Part shown: positions 17,205-25,678 of the stretch, piece after piece
Layout: each line of letters starts with the position of its first letter
How positions within the stretch are numbered: position 1 is the first letter of the stretch
Translations under genes and position numbers: made by a program
NCBI GenBank assembly: GCA_050998755.1
Contig: JBPCPW010000023.1
Coordinates: forward strand, 1 to 64,000
Source: JAXDLW01 sp050998755
GTDB lineage: Bacteria; Chloroflexota; Dormibacteria; DASZGP01
DNA: 64,000 nucleotides
Direction of reading: 5' to 3'
The notes under the pieces: model-generated
Database searches by the model: none
What the model was told of the DNA's origin: nothing
What the model saw: the letters and a program-made list of their open reading frames with translations, nothing else

Positions 17205-18857
17205 TCAGAGGCCCCCGGAGCGCAGCAGCCCGACCAGCAGCCAGAGTCCTAGGACAAACGCCGTCAGGAACATCATGGCGCCGAACATCGGGACGTCGCC
17301 CACCTTTGGACCGAAGCGGACGGATGATGACGCCACGACCAGCGCCGCCATGAAGACCGCCAGGGACAGGCGGTTGAAGAAGCGGCCTGCCTTGGCCGTC
17401 TGGTTGTCCAGCATGGTCTCCAGCCTGCGGGTCTCGCGCAGGGTCTCGGTGACCTCCTCGAGGAGGTCGCTGATCTGGTACGGGTAGCGGCTGAGGACAT
17501 CGACGAACTCGCCCGCGCGCTCGGCATTCTCCGTCGCCAGCGCTCCCGGGCTGTAGCGCCGCAGCGCCATCCGTCGCACGTAGGGCTCGGCCACCTCCCA
17601 GACGTTGAAGTCCGGGTAGAGCTCGCGCCCGGTGCCCTCCACCGTGGTCAGCCCGCGGAGGATCAGGAAGTATTTGGTGGGCAGCCGGATGCGGAAGCGG
17701 TAGACCATCTCCAGCAGTTCGGTCACCAGTCGCTGGGTGTCGACCTGGGCCAGGGTGACCCCGGTGTACCTCCGCAATATCCCCCCCATGGAGGTGGCGA
17801 TGTCGTCCTCGAATTCCCTGGGAAACGACACGCCCAGGTTCTTCAGGTCGCGTACCAGGCGATCCGGCTGCTGTCGCACCATGTGGATCAGGTAGTCGGT
17901 CAGCACCCGCATTTCGCGCTCGCTGAGCGTGCCGATGAGGCCGAAGTCGATCAGCCCGTACTGCTCGGTACTGATCACGATGATGTTGCTGGGGTGGGCG
18001 TCGCCATGGAACACGCCGTGCTCGAAGACCTGGGTCAGGGAGAGCTGCGCCGCCAGGACTGCCAGCTGGCGGCGGTCTTCGCGGGTGATCTTGCTGGGGT
18101 CAAGCTTCGAAAGCAGGGTCCCCTCGATGAAGTCGGTGGTCAGGACCCGGCTGGTGGTCCGGTCCCAGTGGACGGACGGGATGACCACCCGCGGGTCGCC
18201 ACGAAAGTCCTCTGCGACGCGTGACGTGTTGCGTGCCTCCTCGAGGTAGTCGAGCTCCGAATAGAGGAATTGCTTGATCTCGTCGACCAGCTTCACCGGG
18301 TCGAACGGCAGGTCCGGCTGACGTCCCTTGACCCAGTCGGCGATGTCCGCGATGACCGGGATGTCGGCCTCCACTTGAGACCGGGCACGGGGACGCTGGA
18401 CCTTGATTGCCACCTTCACCCCGTTGTGCCTGGCGGTGTAGACCTGGCCTATCGACGCCGACCCGATGGGGGTCTCATTGAAGTCTTTGAACAGCTCCTC
18501 GACCGGTGCGCCGAGGTCCTCCTCGATCACCGTCCGCATCTCTGCGAAAGGGACGGCCCGGACCTCGTCGCGAAGGCCTCGGAGGGCGAAGATGACCTCC
18601 GGGGGGAGGAGGTCCGGGCGGATCGAGAGCAACTGGCCGACCTTGATATATGTCGGTCCCAGCTCTTCGAGGACGCCGCGGAGCGCGTCGCCCCAATGCG
18701 CCGGCAGGCGCTCGTCGGGTGGCACGCCGCGCAACCGGAGCAGGGAACGGCCGACGGGGTTGCGCTTGAGCACGAAACCCATCCCGTGCCGCCCCAGGAC
18801 CGCCCCGATCTCACGCTCCCGGGGGAGGTTGCGGATGCGGCGGACGCTGTTGATCAT
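17205..18857 (-). CDS. ABC1/UbiB (AarF)-family atypical kinase
   Basis: A 550-residue protein-kinase-like ATPase. The family's N-terminal KxGQ motif is in YIKVGQLLSIRPDLLPPE, the ATP-binding lysine in VAIKVQRP, the catalytic loop in HGDAHPSN and the metal motif in LIDFGLIG. Two C-terminal hydrophobic segments (about 485-545) should anchor it. UbiB/ADCK proteins support lipid or isoprenoid-quinone metabolism; since no ubiquinone genes are present, a menaquinone or other lipid role is possible. A TAAACT hexamer lies nine bases before the ATG. Confidence 0.9.
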   Translation of the reverse strand: MINSVRRIRNLPREREIGAVLGRHGMGFVLKRNPVGRSLLRLRGVPPDERLPAHWGDALRGVLEELGPTYIKVGQLLSIRPDLLPPEVIFALRGLRDEVRAVPFAEMRTVIEEDLGAPVEELFKDFNETPIGSASIGQVYTARHNGVKVAIKVQRPRARSQVEADIPVIADIADWVKGRQPDLPFDPVKLVDEIKQFLYSELDYLEEARNTSRVAEDFRGDPRVVIPSVHWDRTTSRVLTTDFIEGTLLSKLDPSKITREDRRQLAVLAAQLSLTQVFEHGVFHGDAHPSNIIVISTEQYGLIDFGLIGTLSEREMRVLTDYLIHMVRQQPDRLVRDLKNLGVSFPREFEDDIATSMGGILRRYTGVTLAQVDTQRLVTELLEMVYRFRIRLPTKYFLILRGLTTVEGTGRELYPDFNVWEVAEPYVRRMALRRYSPGALATENAERAGEFVDVLSRYPYQISDLLEEVTETLRETRRLETMLDNQTAKAGRFFNRLSLAVFMAALVVASSSVRFGPKVGDVPMFGAMMFLTAFVLGLWLLVGLLRSGGL

Positions 18858-18913
18858 GACCGCGTCAGTTTACGGTCAAGGGGGTTGCGCGCCAGGGGGT
18901 GCCTGGAGAATGC

Positions 18914-20263
18914 CTACTTCGTCGCGGAGGTGAAATTGAAGCTGTCAAGGCGCATCGCGGGCACCCGGTAGGCGGCGGTGAACCCGTAGTCGCTGCCGCC
19001 GGTCAGCCTGGTCCGCGCGGTGGCCGCTGAACATGAGGCAAAGGCGTCCATCACGGATTGCGTGAAGCGCATGTTTTTGACCGGCCGGGTGACCTTGCCG
19101 TCCTCGATCAAGAAGGTGCCGTCGCGGGTCATCCCGGTGAGCACACTCTGGGTGGGATCGACCACGTTGACATACCAGAGGCGCGTGACCCAGACACCTC
19201 GCTCGATGCCGGCGCATAACTCGTCCGTGCTGGCCGCGGTGCCCGCGTCGAGGTAGATGTTGGTGGCCATGGGGCCCGCGGGGTTGGGTGACGGAAGGCC
19301 GTGGCCGGTCGATGCCACCCCGGCGCGGGCGGCCGTGGCCAGGTCGTGCACCAGGCCCACGGCGACGCCGTCTTTGATGAGCTCTGCGCGCTGCTTGGGT
19401 ACGCCCTCGAAATCGAACGGGATAGGCAGTCCCCCGGGGTCCAGGCCGTCATCCCAGATGTGGATATTGGCCCCCGTGATGCGCTCGCCCGGGCGCATGA
19501 ACGTGCGGCCCTCCTCGACGGCGAGCGCGCCGAAGCCGATATAGGCCATGTATTCCATGAGCTCACCTATGCCCTCTTCCTCCATCACGATGGGGTACCG
19601 GCCCGGTTCCAGGGTGATCGGGTCCCGGTACCGTCGAGCCCGGTCGACGGCAGCCGCGGCCACGGCCTCAACCTCCAGCTCGTCAACCGATTGGCTGGTC
19701 CGCGCGCCATAACCACTGCCACCCGCGTCGTCCATGGCCACCATTCGAGCCTGGGCCACCGAGCGCGGCGAGGAGACCATCAGCCCGGCGGTGTTGGCCA
19801 TGGTGTACGTGGTGACGGCGGCGCTGACCAACCCGAACCCGCGAACACCGGCGGCGTCCGCCTGGTCGCACATCAGCTTGACCATGGCCGCTCGGCCACC
19901 GGGGCTGGACTCGGCCGTGGCCCCCACCACGGGGAATGGGTTGATCGCCGCGGCCCCGGCCAGTGCCGGGAGGTTGTCCTGGGGTTCCTGGGCTCGGGCC
20001 ACCTGCCGCGCCCGCCCCAACACGTCGCGCAGCGCAGCGTCGTCCACCTGGTTGGTCGAAGCGACGCCCACCCGGCCGCCCGCTTCGATCACCCGCACGC
20101 GCACAAAGACGCTGTGCTCGGTCACGTTCTGGTGGATCTCGCTGTTGGCGAACCGTGTCAGCGAGCTGTCCTCTTCGGTGACCAGGACCTCGGCGCCGAC
20201 ACCGTCGGCATTCTCCAGGACGCGCCGTGCGGCTCTGGCCGCGTCCACCATCCGCGGCGTCAT
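18914..20263 (-). CDS. tldE: TldE/PmbA-like metalloprotease subunit
   Basis: A 449-residue protein of the TldD/PmbA family. It lacks the HExxxH zinc motif of its partner, as TldE usually does; landmarks are RFANSEIHQNVTEH near residue 40 and the C-terminal half with GGDPGG-like and MTRDGTFLIEDGKV. TldD and TldE form a heterodimeric protease that cleaves unfolded or modified peptides, for example microcin B17 leader and CcdA. The ATG at 20263 overlaps the tldD stop in ATGA, so the pair is translationally coupled. No peptide substrate gene is visible nearby. Confidence 0.9.
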   Translation of the reverse strand: MTPRMVDAARAARRVLENADGVGAEVLVTEEDSSLTRFANSEIHQNVTEHSVFVRVRVIEAGGRVGVASTNQVDDAALRDVLGRARQVARAQEPQDNLPALAGAAAINPFPVVGATAESSPGGRAAMVKLMCDQADAAGVRGFGLVSAAVTTYTMANTAGLMVSSPRSVAQARMVAMDDAGGSGYGARTSQSVDELEVEAVAAAAVDRARRYRDPITLEPGRYPIVMEEEGIGELMEYMAYIGFGALAVEEGRTFMRPGERITGANIHIWDDGLDPGGLPIPFDFEGVPKQRAELIKDGVAVGLVHDLATAARAGVASTGHGLPSPNPAGPMATNIYLDAGTAASTDELCAGIERGVWVTRLWYVNVVDPTQSVLTGMTRDGTFLIEDGKVTRPVKNMRFTQSVMDAFASCSAATARTRLTGGSDYGFTAAYRVPAMRLDSFNFTSATK

Positions 20264-21774
20264 CGGATGCCGACCCTCACGCCCTGGAACCGCGCCGGAG
20301 CGGCGCCGTGGCCCACCCGCATGGTCTGGCCGGGCTGTCCCTTGCCGCAGTTGATCAGGCCCCACATCCGCCACTCGTCGCGACCGCCGATCGCGTCGCA
20401 CGAATTCCAGAACTCCGGCGTCATCCCGGCGTAGTTGGCGTTGCGCAACATCCGCCCCAGCTTGCCGTCCTTGACCTCGCGCGCCATCTCGGTGCCGAAC
20501 TGGAAATTCAGTCGCCGATCGTCAATCGACCAGCTTTTGTTGGTCGACATGTAGATGCCGTCCCGGGTCCCGGCAATCATCTCCTCGAGGCTGCTGTCGC
20601 CGGGCTCGAGGTTGATGTTGGTCATTCTTATGAGCGGGATGCGCGACCAACCATCGGCCCGCATGGCGCCCATGCTGGTGGATCCAGGGGACTGCGTGCT
20701 GGCGGTCTCACGGCTGGTCAAGTAGCCGGTGAACATGCCCCGGTCGACCAGGTTGACGCGCTGCGCTGGGACGCCCTCATCGTCCCATCCGAAGGTTCCC
20801 AGGGCTCCGGGGACGGTGGCATCGGCGACGATTGTGACCAGCTCGCTGCCGTACCTCAGGTTGCCCAGCAGGTCGGGGGTCATGAAGCTGGTCCCAGCGT
20901 ACGCGGCCTCCATGCCGAAAACACGGTCGAGCTCGGTGGGGTGTCCGCACGATTCGTGCACCTGCAGCCCCACCTGGGAGGCGTCGAGGATGAGGGTGGT
21001 CGTGGTGCTGGGGCAGAGGTCGGCGCGAAGCAGGGCGCAGGCCTCTTCGGCGATGCGCGGTGCGTTCTCGAACAGCTCCATGTCGCGCACGATCTCCCAT
21101 CCCCCCTGCATCACCTGCCGCCCAAAGGAATTGGGGAAGCTTCGCCGCTGCATTTCCCCGTCCAGAACGGCCACCGCCTCCAGGCCCGCGCCGGTCTCCC
21201 AGGCCTCCTGTTCCACCTCCGCCCCCTCGGTCGAGATGAAGAGCTTGAGCCAGTGGCTGCACTCACTGGACGCGGCTGACACCCGCACATCGTCCCGCCG
21301 CAGCCGGGCCTCGGCGGCGAGGAGCAGGGACAGCTTGTCCTCCACGCTGATGCCGAAGGGGTCGACCGCGCATGGCCCGGTGTACTGGCCGCGGCTGGTC
21401 ACCTGCGGCCCCAGGACCACGGGTACGCGGTGCACCCGGGTGCTGGCGCGGGCAATTTCCACCGCTTCACGGCCGGCCCGCTCCGCGGCGTCCGGGCTGG
21501 GGTCGGACGTACATGCGAAGCCCCAGGCGCCGTCGACCAGGACGCGCACTCCCAGGCCCTGCGATTCGTCCTCTTCGAGGCCGTCCAGCGCGCCGTGCTT
21601 GACCGATATCTCCTGCCGGCGCGTCTGTACGAATCGAACGTCGGCATAGCCGGCGCCCGCCGCGCTGGCGGCATCGAGGGCGCGTAGGGCCAGGTCCTTG
21701 ATGACGACCACCTCCTCAGGCAGCGGCTCGCTTTTGGCGGCCGCATAGCTTCTTCCGCACTGTACATCAACCAT
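20260..21774 (-). CDS. tldD: TldD metalloprotease catalytic subunit
   Basis: About 504 residues. The zinc-binding HExxxH motif is present as VHESCGHPTELD near two-fifths to half of the protein, and the N-terminal half has the family's GADYADVRF-like segment AGAGYADVRF and the EDESQGLGVRV motif. Several in-frame starts exist: ATG 21774 (preceded by a purine-rich GGCTGGGGA) is used here, while a start near VVVIKDLAL with GAGGAGG upstream is also plausible. It is divergent from otsA and immediately upstream of tldE. Cytoplasmic. Confidence 0.9.
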   Translation of the reverse strand: MVDVQCGRSYAAAKSEPLPEEVVVIKDLALRALDAASAAGAGYADVRFVQTRRQEISVKHGALDGLEEDESQGLGVRVLVDGAWGFACTSDPSPDAAERAGREAVEIARASTRVHRVPVVLGPQVTSRGQYTGPCAVDPFGISVEDKLSLLLAAEARLRRDDVRVSAASSECSHWLKLFISTEGAEVEQEAWETGAGLEAVAVLDGEMQRRSFPNSFGRQVMQGGWEIVRDMELFENAPRIAEEACALLRADLCPSTTTTLILDASQVGLQVHESCGHPTELDRVFGMEAAYAGTSFMTPDLLGNLRYGSELVTIVADATVPGALGTFGWDDEGVPAQRVNLVDRGMFTGYLTSRETASTQSPGSTSMGAMRADGWSRIPLIRMTNINLEPGDSSLEEMIAGTRDGIYMSTNKSWSIDDRRLNFQFGTEMAREVKDGKLGRMLRNANYAGMTPEFWNSCDAIGGRDEWRMWGLINCGKGQPGQTMRVGHGAAPARFQGVRVGIR

Positions 21775-21846
21775 TCCCCAGCCCCCTGAGAGCATCCCCG
21801 GGGTATGATATGGACGCTATAACGTTCGAGTTCGGGGAGACCTCAG

Positions 21847-23403
21847 CTGCTAGAGGAATACGCGCGGCACCTGCTCGAAGGCTTCTACCCGATCATCGCC
21901 GCGAACCGGGCCCCGGTGGAGGTCCAGCGGAAGGGCTCGAAGTACGTTGCCACCCGCGGTGCGGGGGGCCTGGTCACAGCGCTGTCGACTCTCGCGACCA
22001 GCACCGATGCCGTGTGGGTGGGTTGCGCGCGGACCGCCGCTGACCGCGAGGTGGCGCGCAAACACCCTCGCAGCCCGGTGGTCATCACCGGGGACGACGG
22101 CCGTGACTACCGAATTGCCTTTGTGCTTCCTGATGAGGAGGCATACGACCTCTACTACAACCAGATCAGCAACCCGCTGCTGTGGTTCATCCAGCATTAC
22201 CTCTGGAACCTGAGCCACAACCCCACCCTCGACCGCGACACCGACCGGGCCTGGAGTGAGGGCTACGTCAAGGTCAACCGGATGTTCGCCGAGCGCATCG
22301 TGCAGTCGGCGAAGCGCGCCCCGGTGGGCACCGGCGGACCGGCCGAGGGCGAGGTACCGCTGGTGCTGATCCAGGACTACCAGCTCTACCTGGTCGCCAA
22401 GATGGTGCGCGAGCGGCTGCCCGGGGTGGTGCTGCAGCAGTTCATTCACATCCCATGGCCCACACCCCAGTATTGGAAGGTCCTCCCCGCCAAGATGCGC
22501 GACCCCATTGTCGAGGGGCTGCTGGGGAACGACGTGATCGGCTTCCAGACGCCGCGCGATTGTCGCAACTTCCTGCTCACCTGCGAGGAGAACATGAATC
22601 TCTCCGTGGATTACCGCGAGCAGACCGTCTTCATGGGCGGCCGCACGGTCTGGGTCCGGGCCTACCCCGTCAGCATCGATGTCGATGCCTTCGTGGAGAT
22701 GGCGGAGAGCAGGGGCGTGCTCACCGAACAGCGCCACATCCGCAGGTGGCGCCCCAACCGGCTGATCATCCGCGTCGACCGCTCAGACCCGAGCAAGAAC
22801 CTGTTGCGCGGGTTCGCGGCCTACGACAAGATGCTCCAGCGGCACCCGGAGCTGCTTGGCGAGGTGCAATTCTGGGCCTACCTGCAGCCATCCCGCCAGG
22901 ACGTGCCGTTCTATCGCAAGTACCTCGATGACGTCAAGCTCGTCTCTCGCGAACTCAACCAGCGCTACGGCACCGACCGCTGGAAGCCGGTCCGGCTGGA
23001 GCTCAGGGAGGACATCAACCGAGCAGTCGCGGCCTACAAGGAGTTCGACGTCCTGCTGGTCAACTCCATCTACGACGGGATGAACCTGGTGGCCAAGGAG
23101 GGGATGATGGTCAACGAGCGAGATGGCGTGCTGATTCTCTCCGAAAACACCGGCGCCTACGGGGAGTTGGGCCAGTGGGCGTTCACCGTCAACCCCTTCG
23201 ACATCGACGCCACCGCCGACGCCCTCTACCAGGCACTCACCATGGAGCCTCGCCAGCGCAAGGCCCGTATCAACCGCATCCGCGCCGTGGTGCGGAAGAA
23301 CGACGTCGCCCGGTGGATCAGCTCCCAGCTGCAGGATATCCGCGACCTCACCGAGACCGGCCGGCAGCGCAATCGGCGAATCCTGCCGCACATCGCGAGC
23401 TAA
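21847..23403 (+). CDS. otsA: GT20 trehalose-6-phosphate synthase-like glycosyltransferase
   Basis: A GT20 enzyme of about 518 residues that should join UDP-glucose and glucose-6-phosphate. The N-terminal nucleotide loop is IAANRAPVEV, a substrate motif is YQLYLVAKMV, IHIPWPTPQYW marks the acceptor region, and the donor-phosphate motif reads RVDRSDPSKN where classical OtsA has RLDYxKG. That DPSKN form occurs in an actinobacterial-type branch, so a related product such as another glucosyl phosphate is possible. No ATG, GTG or TTG precedes the NRAPV motif in frame; the CTG at 21847 with GGGGAG upstream is proposed. The adjacent otsB supports the trehalose role. Confidence 0.83.
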   Translation: MLEEYARHLLEGFYPIIAANRAPVEVQRKGSKYVATRGAGGLVTALSTLATSTDAVWVGCARTAADREVARKHPRSPVVITGDDGRDYRIAFVLPDEEAYDLYYNQISNPLLWFIQHYLWNLSHNPTLDRDTDRAWSEGYVKVNRMFAERIVQSAKRAPVGTGGPAEGEVPLVLIQDYQLYLVAKMVRERLPGVVLQQFIHIPWPTPQYWKVLPAKMRDPIVEGLLGNDVIGFQTPRDCRNFLLTCEENMNLSVDYREQTVFMGGRTVWVRAYPVSIDVDAFVEMAESRGVLTEQRHIRRWRPNRLIIRVDRSDPSKNLLRGFAAYDKMLQRHPELLGEVQFWAYLQPSRQDVPFYRKYLDDVKLVSRELNQRYGTDRWKPVRLELREDINRAVAAYKEFDVLLVNSIYDGMNLVAKEGMMVNERDGVLILSENTGAYGELGQWAFTVNPFDIDATADALYQALTMEPRQRKARINRIRAVVRKNDVARWISSQLQDIRDLTETGRQRNRRILPHIAS

Positions 23404-24134
23404 CCAGCGGCAGCGTCCGTGAGGGCCTCCAGGAAGTCGCCCAACACGGACCTGTCGCTCAACACCAGGTCGCAGGACGCCAGGGCTCCGCGCGGCAGCT
23501 CCGGGCTGGCCAGCGCCACCGCCAGCGAGGAGATGCGTTCGCCCAGCTGACGGGCCGCCTCCCAGGCGGGTACGTCGCCCAGGTCGTCGCCGATGAAGAC
23601 CACCGCCGACGGCTGCAACTTGGCCGCCAGCAGGGCCAGGGCCCAGCCCTTGTCGACGGCCTCCTGGGGTTTGAGCTCGACCACCAGCCGCCCCCGCTGC
23701 ACCGTGAGCCGGTGGCGTTCGGCGACATCCTCTGCCAGTCGGACCGCGGCCGGCTCGTCAAACCCGGGGCCGGCGCCGCGGTAGTGGAGTGCCAGACCCC
23801 AGGCTTTGACTTCGAGACGAGAGGCCGGTGGCAGGCGGCCCTCCAGGTCCTGGCGCGCATCTTCCAGCCGGGCTCGAACCTCACCCGCTCGGAAGCCCTC
23901 GCGGATACCGGAGCTGGAGAGCTCGGCGGGCAGCTCCAGGCCGTAGCTGCCGATGGTCATCATCCCGTCGACACGGTCCTCCAGGAATGCCCTTTCCCGG
24001 CCCGAGATCACCACCACCCAGCCGACGGCGGCGCGGAGGCGCGTCAGGATGGGCTCCAGGGCGGGGTCCAGCCGGGCGTCTTCCGGCCGCGCGACGATGG
24101 GGGAAAGGGTGCCGTCGAAGTCCAGTCCCACCAA
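23400..24134 (-). CDS. otsB: Trehalose-6-phosphate phosphatase
   Basis: A 244-residue HAD-superfamily phosphatase. The nucleophile motif is LDFDGTLSPIV at residues 4-14, the second motif VVISGRERAF carries the Ser/Thr, and the metal-binding end is VVFIGDDLGDVPAW. It would release trehalose from the product of the GT20 enzyme. The gene is convergent with otsA and the two stop codons overlap by four bases. The start is a TTG; an upstream CTG that adds about 15 residues is an alternative since a GGAGGG site lies there. It follows the HspR-like gene. Confidence 0.88.
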   Translation of the reverse strand: MVGLDFDGTLSPIVARPEDARLDPALEPILTRLRAAVGWVVVISGRERAFLEDRVDGMMTIGSYGLELPAELSSSGIREGFRAGEVRARLEDARQDLEGRLPPASRLEVKAWGLALHYRGAGPGFDEPAAVRLAEDVAERHRLTVQRGRLVVELKPQEAVDKGWALALLAAKLQPSAVVFIGDDLGDVPAWEAARQLGERISSLAVALASPELPRGALASCDLVLSDRSVLGDFLEALTDAAAG

Positions 24135-24199
24135 CCAGCGGCTGGGCTCGCCGGCCAGGCGGCCCAGGGCTTCGTCGAAGTCTCCCTCCGTGATGGGTC

Positions 24200-24556
24200 C
24201 TAGATGATCTCGCTGTACATCTGGTAGGCCTGCCGCAACTCCTGGTGAGGGGCGATCTTGTGCGCGTGCATGACCTCCAGCAGGGAGAGGATGTGGCGGA
24301 CACCGGCCAGGTTCACCCCGCGCTCGCGGGTGAGATGCTGAATCACCTGGAGGCGGCGGATGTCGCGCTGAGAATACCGACGTCGATTGGTGGTCGTCCG
24401 GTGGGGGGTGACCAGGCCCAACTCCTCGTACATCATCAGGGTGCGAGGGTGCGTTTCGAGGATCTCCGAGGCCACACTTATGGTGTAGACCGGCTTGTCG
24501 AGGTCGAAACTGCCGGTTTCGCTCAAAGCGGCGTTTCCAATCACTCCTTGATCCAC
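24200..24556 (-). CDS. HspR-like MerR-family regulator (copy 1)
   Basis: A 118-residue DNA-binding protein. The core KPVYTISVASEILETHPRT followed by LMMYEELGLVTP and NRRRYSQRDIRRL is the MerR winged helix in the HspR form, where the usual LRxYE is LMMYE. HspR represses dnaK-type heat-shock operons at HAIR sites, but no chaperone gene is here and no effector domain is present. Its start overlaps the end of the receiver gene by 16 bases, so the two are co-translated. It is about 60 percent identical by eye to the copy at 25124. Confidence 0.85.
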   Translation of the reverse strand: MDQGVIGNAALSETGSFDLDKPVYTISVASEILETHPRTLMMYEELGLVTPHRTTTNRRRYSQRDIRRLQVIQHLTRERGVNLAGVRHILSLLEVMHAHKIAPHQELRQAYQMYSEII

Positions 24557-24930
24557 TTCCCGACGCCGCGGGACAGAGTGGATGGCGTGGTCTCGGCCTT
24601 GATCAGGTAGTCCAGGGCGCCGAGCTTGAGGCCCCGCTCAACCAGCTCCGCCTCGCCGTAGTTGGAGAGGATGATCACCGGGATGTGCCTCAGCGCCTCG
24701 TCGGCGCGCAGCGACTCGAGAACCGAAAAGCCGTCCATCTTGGGCAGCCGGATGTCGAGGAACAGGATGTCCGGGGGGCCCTCCTTGGCGAGCTTGAGAC
24801 CCTGCTCACCATCCGGAGCGATGGTCACGGTATAGCCGTCCAACTCCAGCTTGAGCCGGTACATCTCGGCCACCGCGGCGTCGTCTTCGATGAAGAGGAC
24901 TCTTACCTCCTCGTCCGCTTCCATCGCCAC
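24541..24930 (-). CDS. Single-domain response regulator (REC)
   Basis: A 129-residue stand-alone receiver: acidic pair in FIEDDA, phosphoacceptor Asp in ILFLDIRLPKM, switch residue in IILSNYGEA, conserved Lys in LIKAE. There is no output domain. It shares the LSNY and terminal W-I-K-E pattern with the other two receivers in the window. The GTG at 24930 has a GAGGAGG site. Its 3' end overlaps the HspR-like gene, which suggests a phospho-signal linked to that repressor; no kinase is present. Confidence 0.9.
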   Translation of the reverse strand: MAMEADEEVRVLFIEDDAAVAEMYRLKLELDGYTVTIAPDGEQGLKLAKEGPPDILFLDIRLPKMDGFSVLESLRADEALRHIPVIILSNYGEAELVERGLKLGALDYLIKAETTPSTLSRGVGKWIKE

Positions 24931-25123
24931 TTCCCGGTTTCCTCCTCGTGCACCTGGTGCACCACGCCCTTCGTGGACGAAAGTATGCCTACAACGCTAT
25001 CAGGTTTTCGCTGAAATCCTAAGGTGTTTATATCATTTCTCGGCGGCGCTCTATCGCAACTTTGGCGCAAAACTGGCCGAGCCCGGCTAGACTATCGCCA
25101 AAACCCGGGGGATCCATTTGGTG

Positions 25124-25456
25124 ATGGCAGTGAGCACTGGTTCCAGCGGCATCGGCCTGGACAAACCGATCTACACCATCAGTGTGGCGTCTGAGATCCT
25201 CGCGACCCACCCTCGCACGCTGATGATGTACGAGAGCCTGGGCCTGGTGACCCCGGCCCGCACGCCCACCAACAGGCGGCGATTTTCCCAACGCGATGTG
25301 ATCAAGCTGCGGACGATCCAGCGCCTGACCCGCCAGCACGGCGTCAACCTGGCGGGTGCCAAGCACATCCTCCACCTGCTCATCCAGCTCCGGGACGCCG
25401 GGGTGGCCTCCCCGCCTAACCTGACCGAGATCGACGTCACCGAGATCAAGATGTGA
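25124..25456 (+). CDS. HspR-like MerR-family regulator (copy 2)
   Basis: A 110-residue winged-helix regulator: DKPIYTISVASEILATHPRT, LMMYESLGLVTP, NRRRFSQRDVIKL and HGVNLAGAKHIL align with copy 1 through the whole DNA-binding core, while the tails differ. It is divergent from the receiver/copy-1 pair, with ~190 bases between. A TAGACT hexamer at 25088-25093 may start a short leader. The GTG and TTG just upstream of the ATG at 25124 are alternative starts. Target genes are unknown. Confidence 0.83.
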   Translation: MAVSTGSSGIGLDKPIYTISVASEILATHPRTLMMYESLGLVTPARTPTNRRRFSQRDVIKLRTIQRLTRQHGVNLAGAKHILHLLIQLRDAGVASPPNLTEIDVTEIKM

Positions 25457-25521
25457 CCCCGCCGGACGGCCGGCTGGTGATACCGCTACCCACAATATCT
25501 GTGATTACGTCCGTGAACCTA

Positions 25522-25550
25522 TTGCTTATGCCGAACAGGGGTGTTACACT
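25522..25550 (+). promoter_or_regulatory. Promoter TTGCTT-17-TACACT
   Basis: The hexamers TTGCTT (25522-25527) and TACACT (25545-25550) are 17 bases apart. A terminator begins only ~14 bases after the predicted start near 25557, so the transcript would be about 45-50 nt unless read through. Confidence 0.45.
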
Positions 25551-25570
25551 GTCGGCGTCCCCCCTCTTCT

Positions 25571-25612
25571 GAGGCCCCCCACTCCGGTGCGGGGCCTCAT
25601 TTCTTTTCTGCC
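25571..25612 (+). terminator. Intrinsic terminator or attenuator before the PBP gene
   Basis: GAGGCCCC (25571-25578) pairs with GGGGCCTC (25591-25598), and the stem is followed by ATTTCTTTTCT. It could end a very short RNA or attenuate transcription toward the PBP gene. Confidence 0.7.
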
Positions 25613-25666
25613 GCCCGCGCGGCGGGGCGATAAAGCAACACCGATAACCGCTTAACTTATGACAGC

Positions 25667-25672
25667 TAGACT
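25667..25672 (+). promoter_or_regulatory. -10 element TAGACT, leaderless start of the PBP gene
   Basis: TAGACT lies exactly 6 nt before the GTG at 25679. Confidence 0.5.
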
Positions 25673-25678
25673 TCCCGC

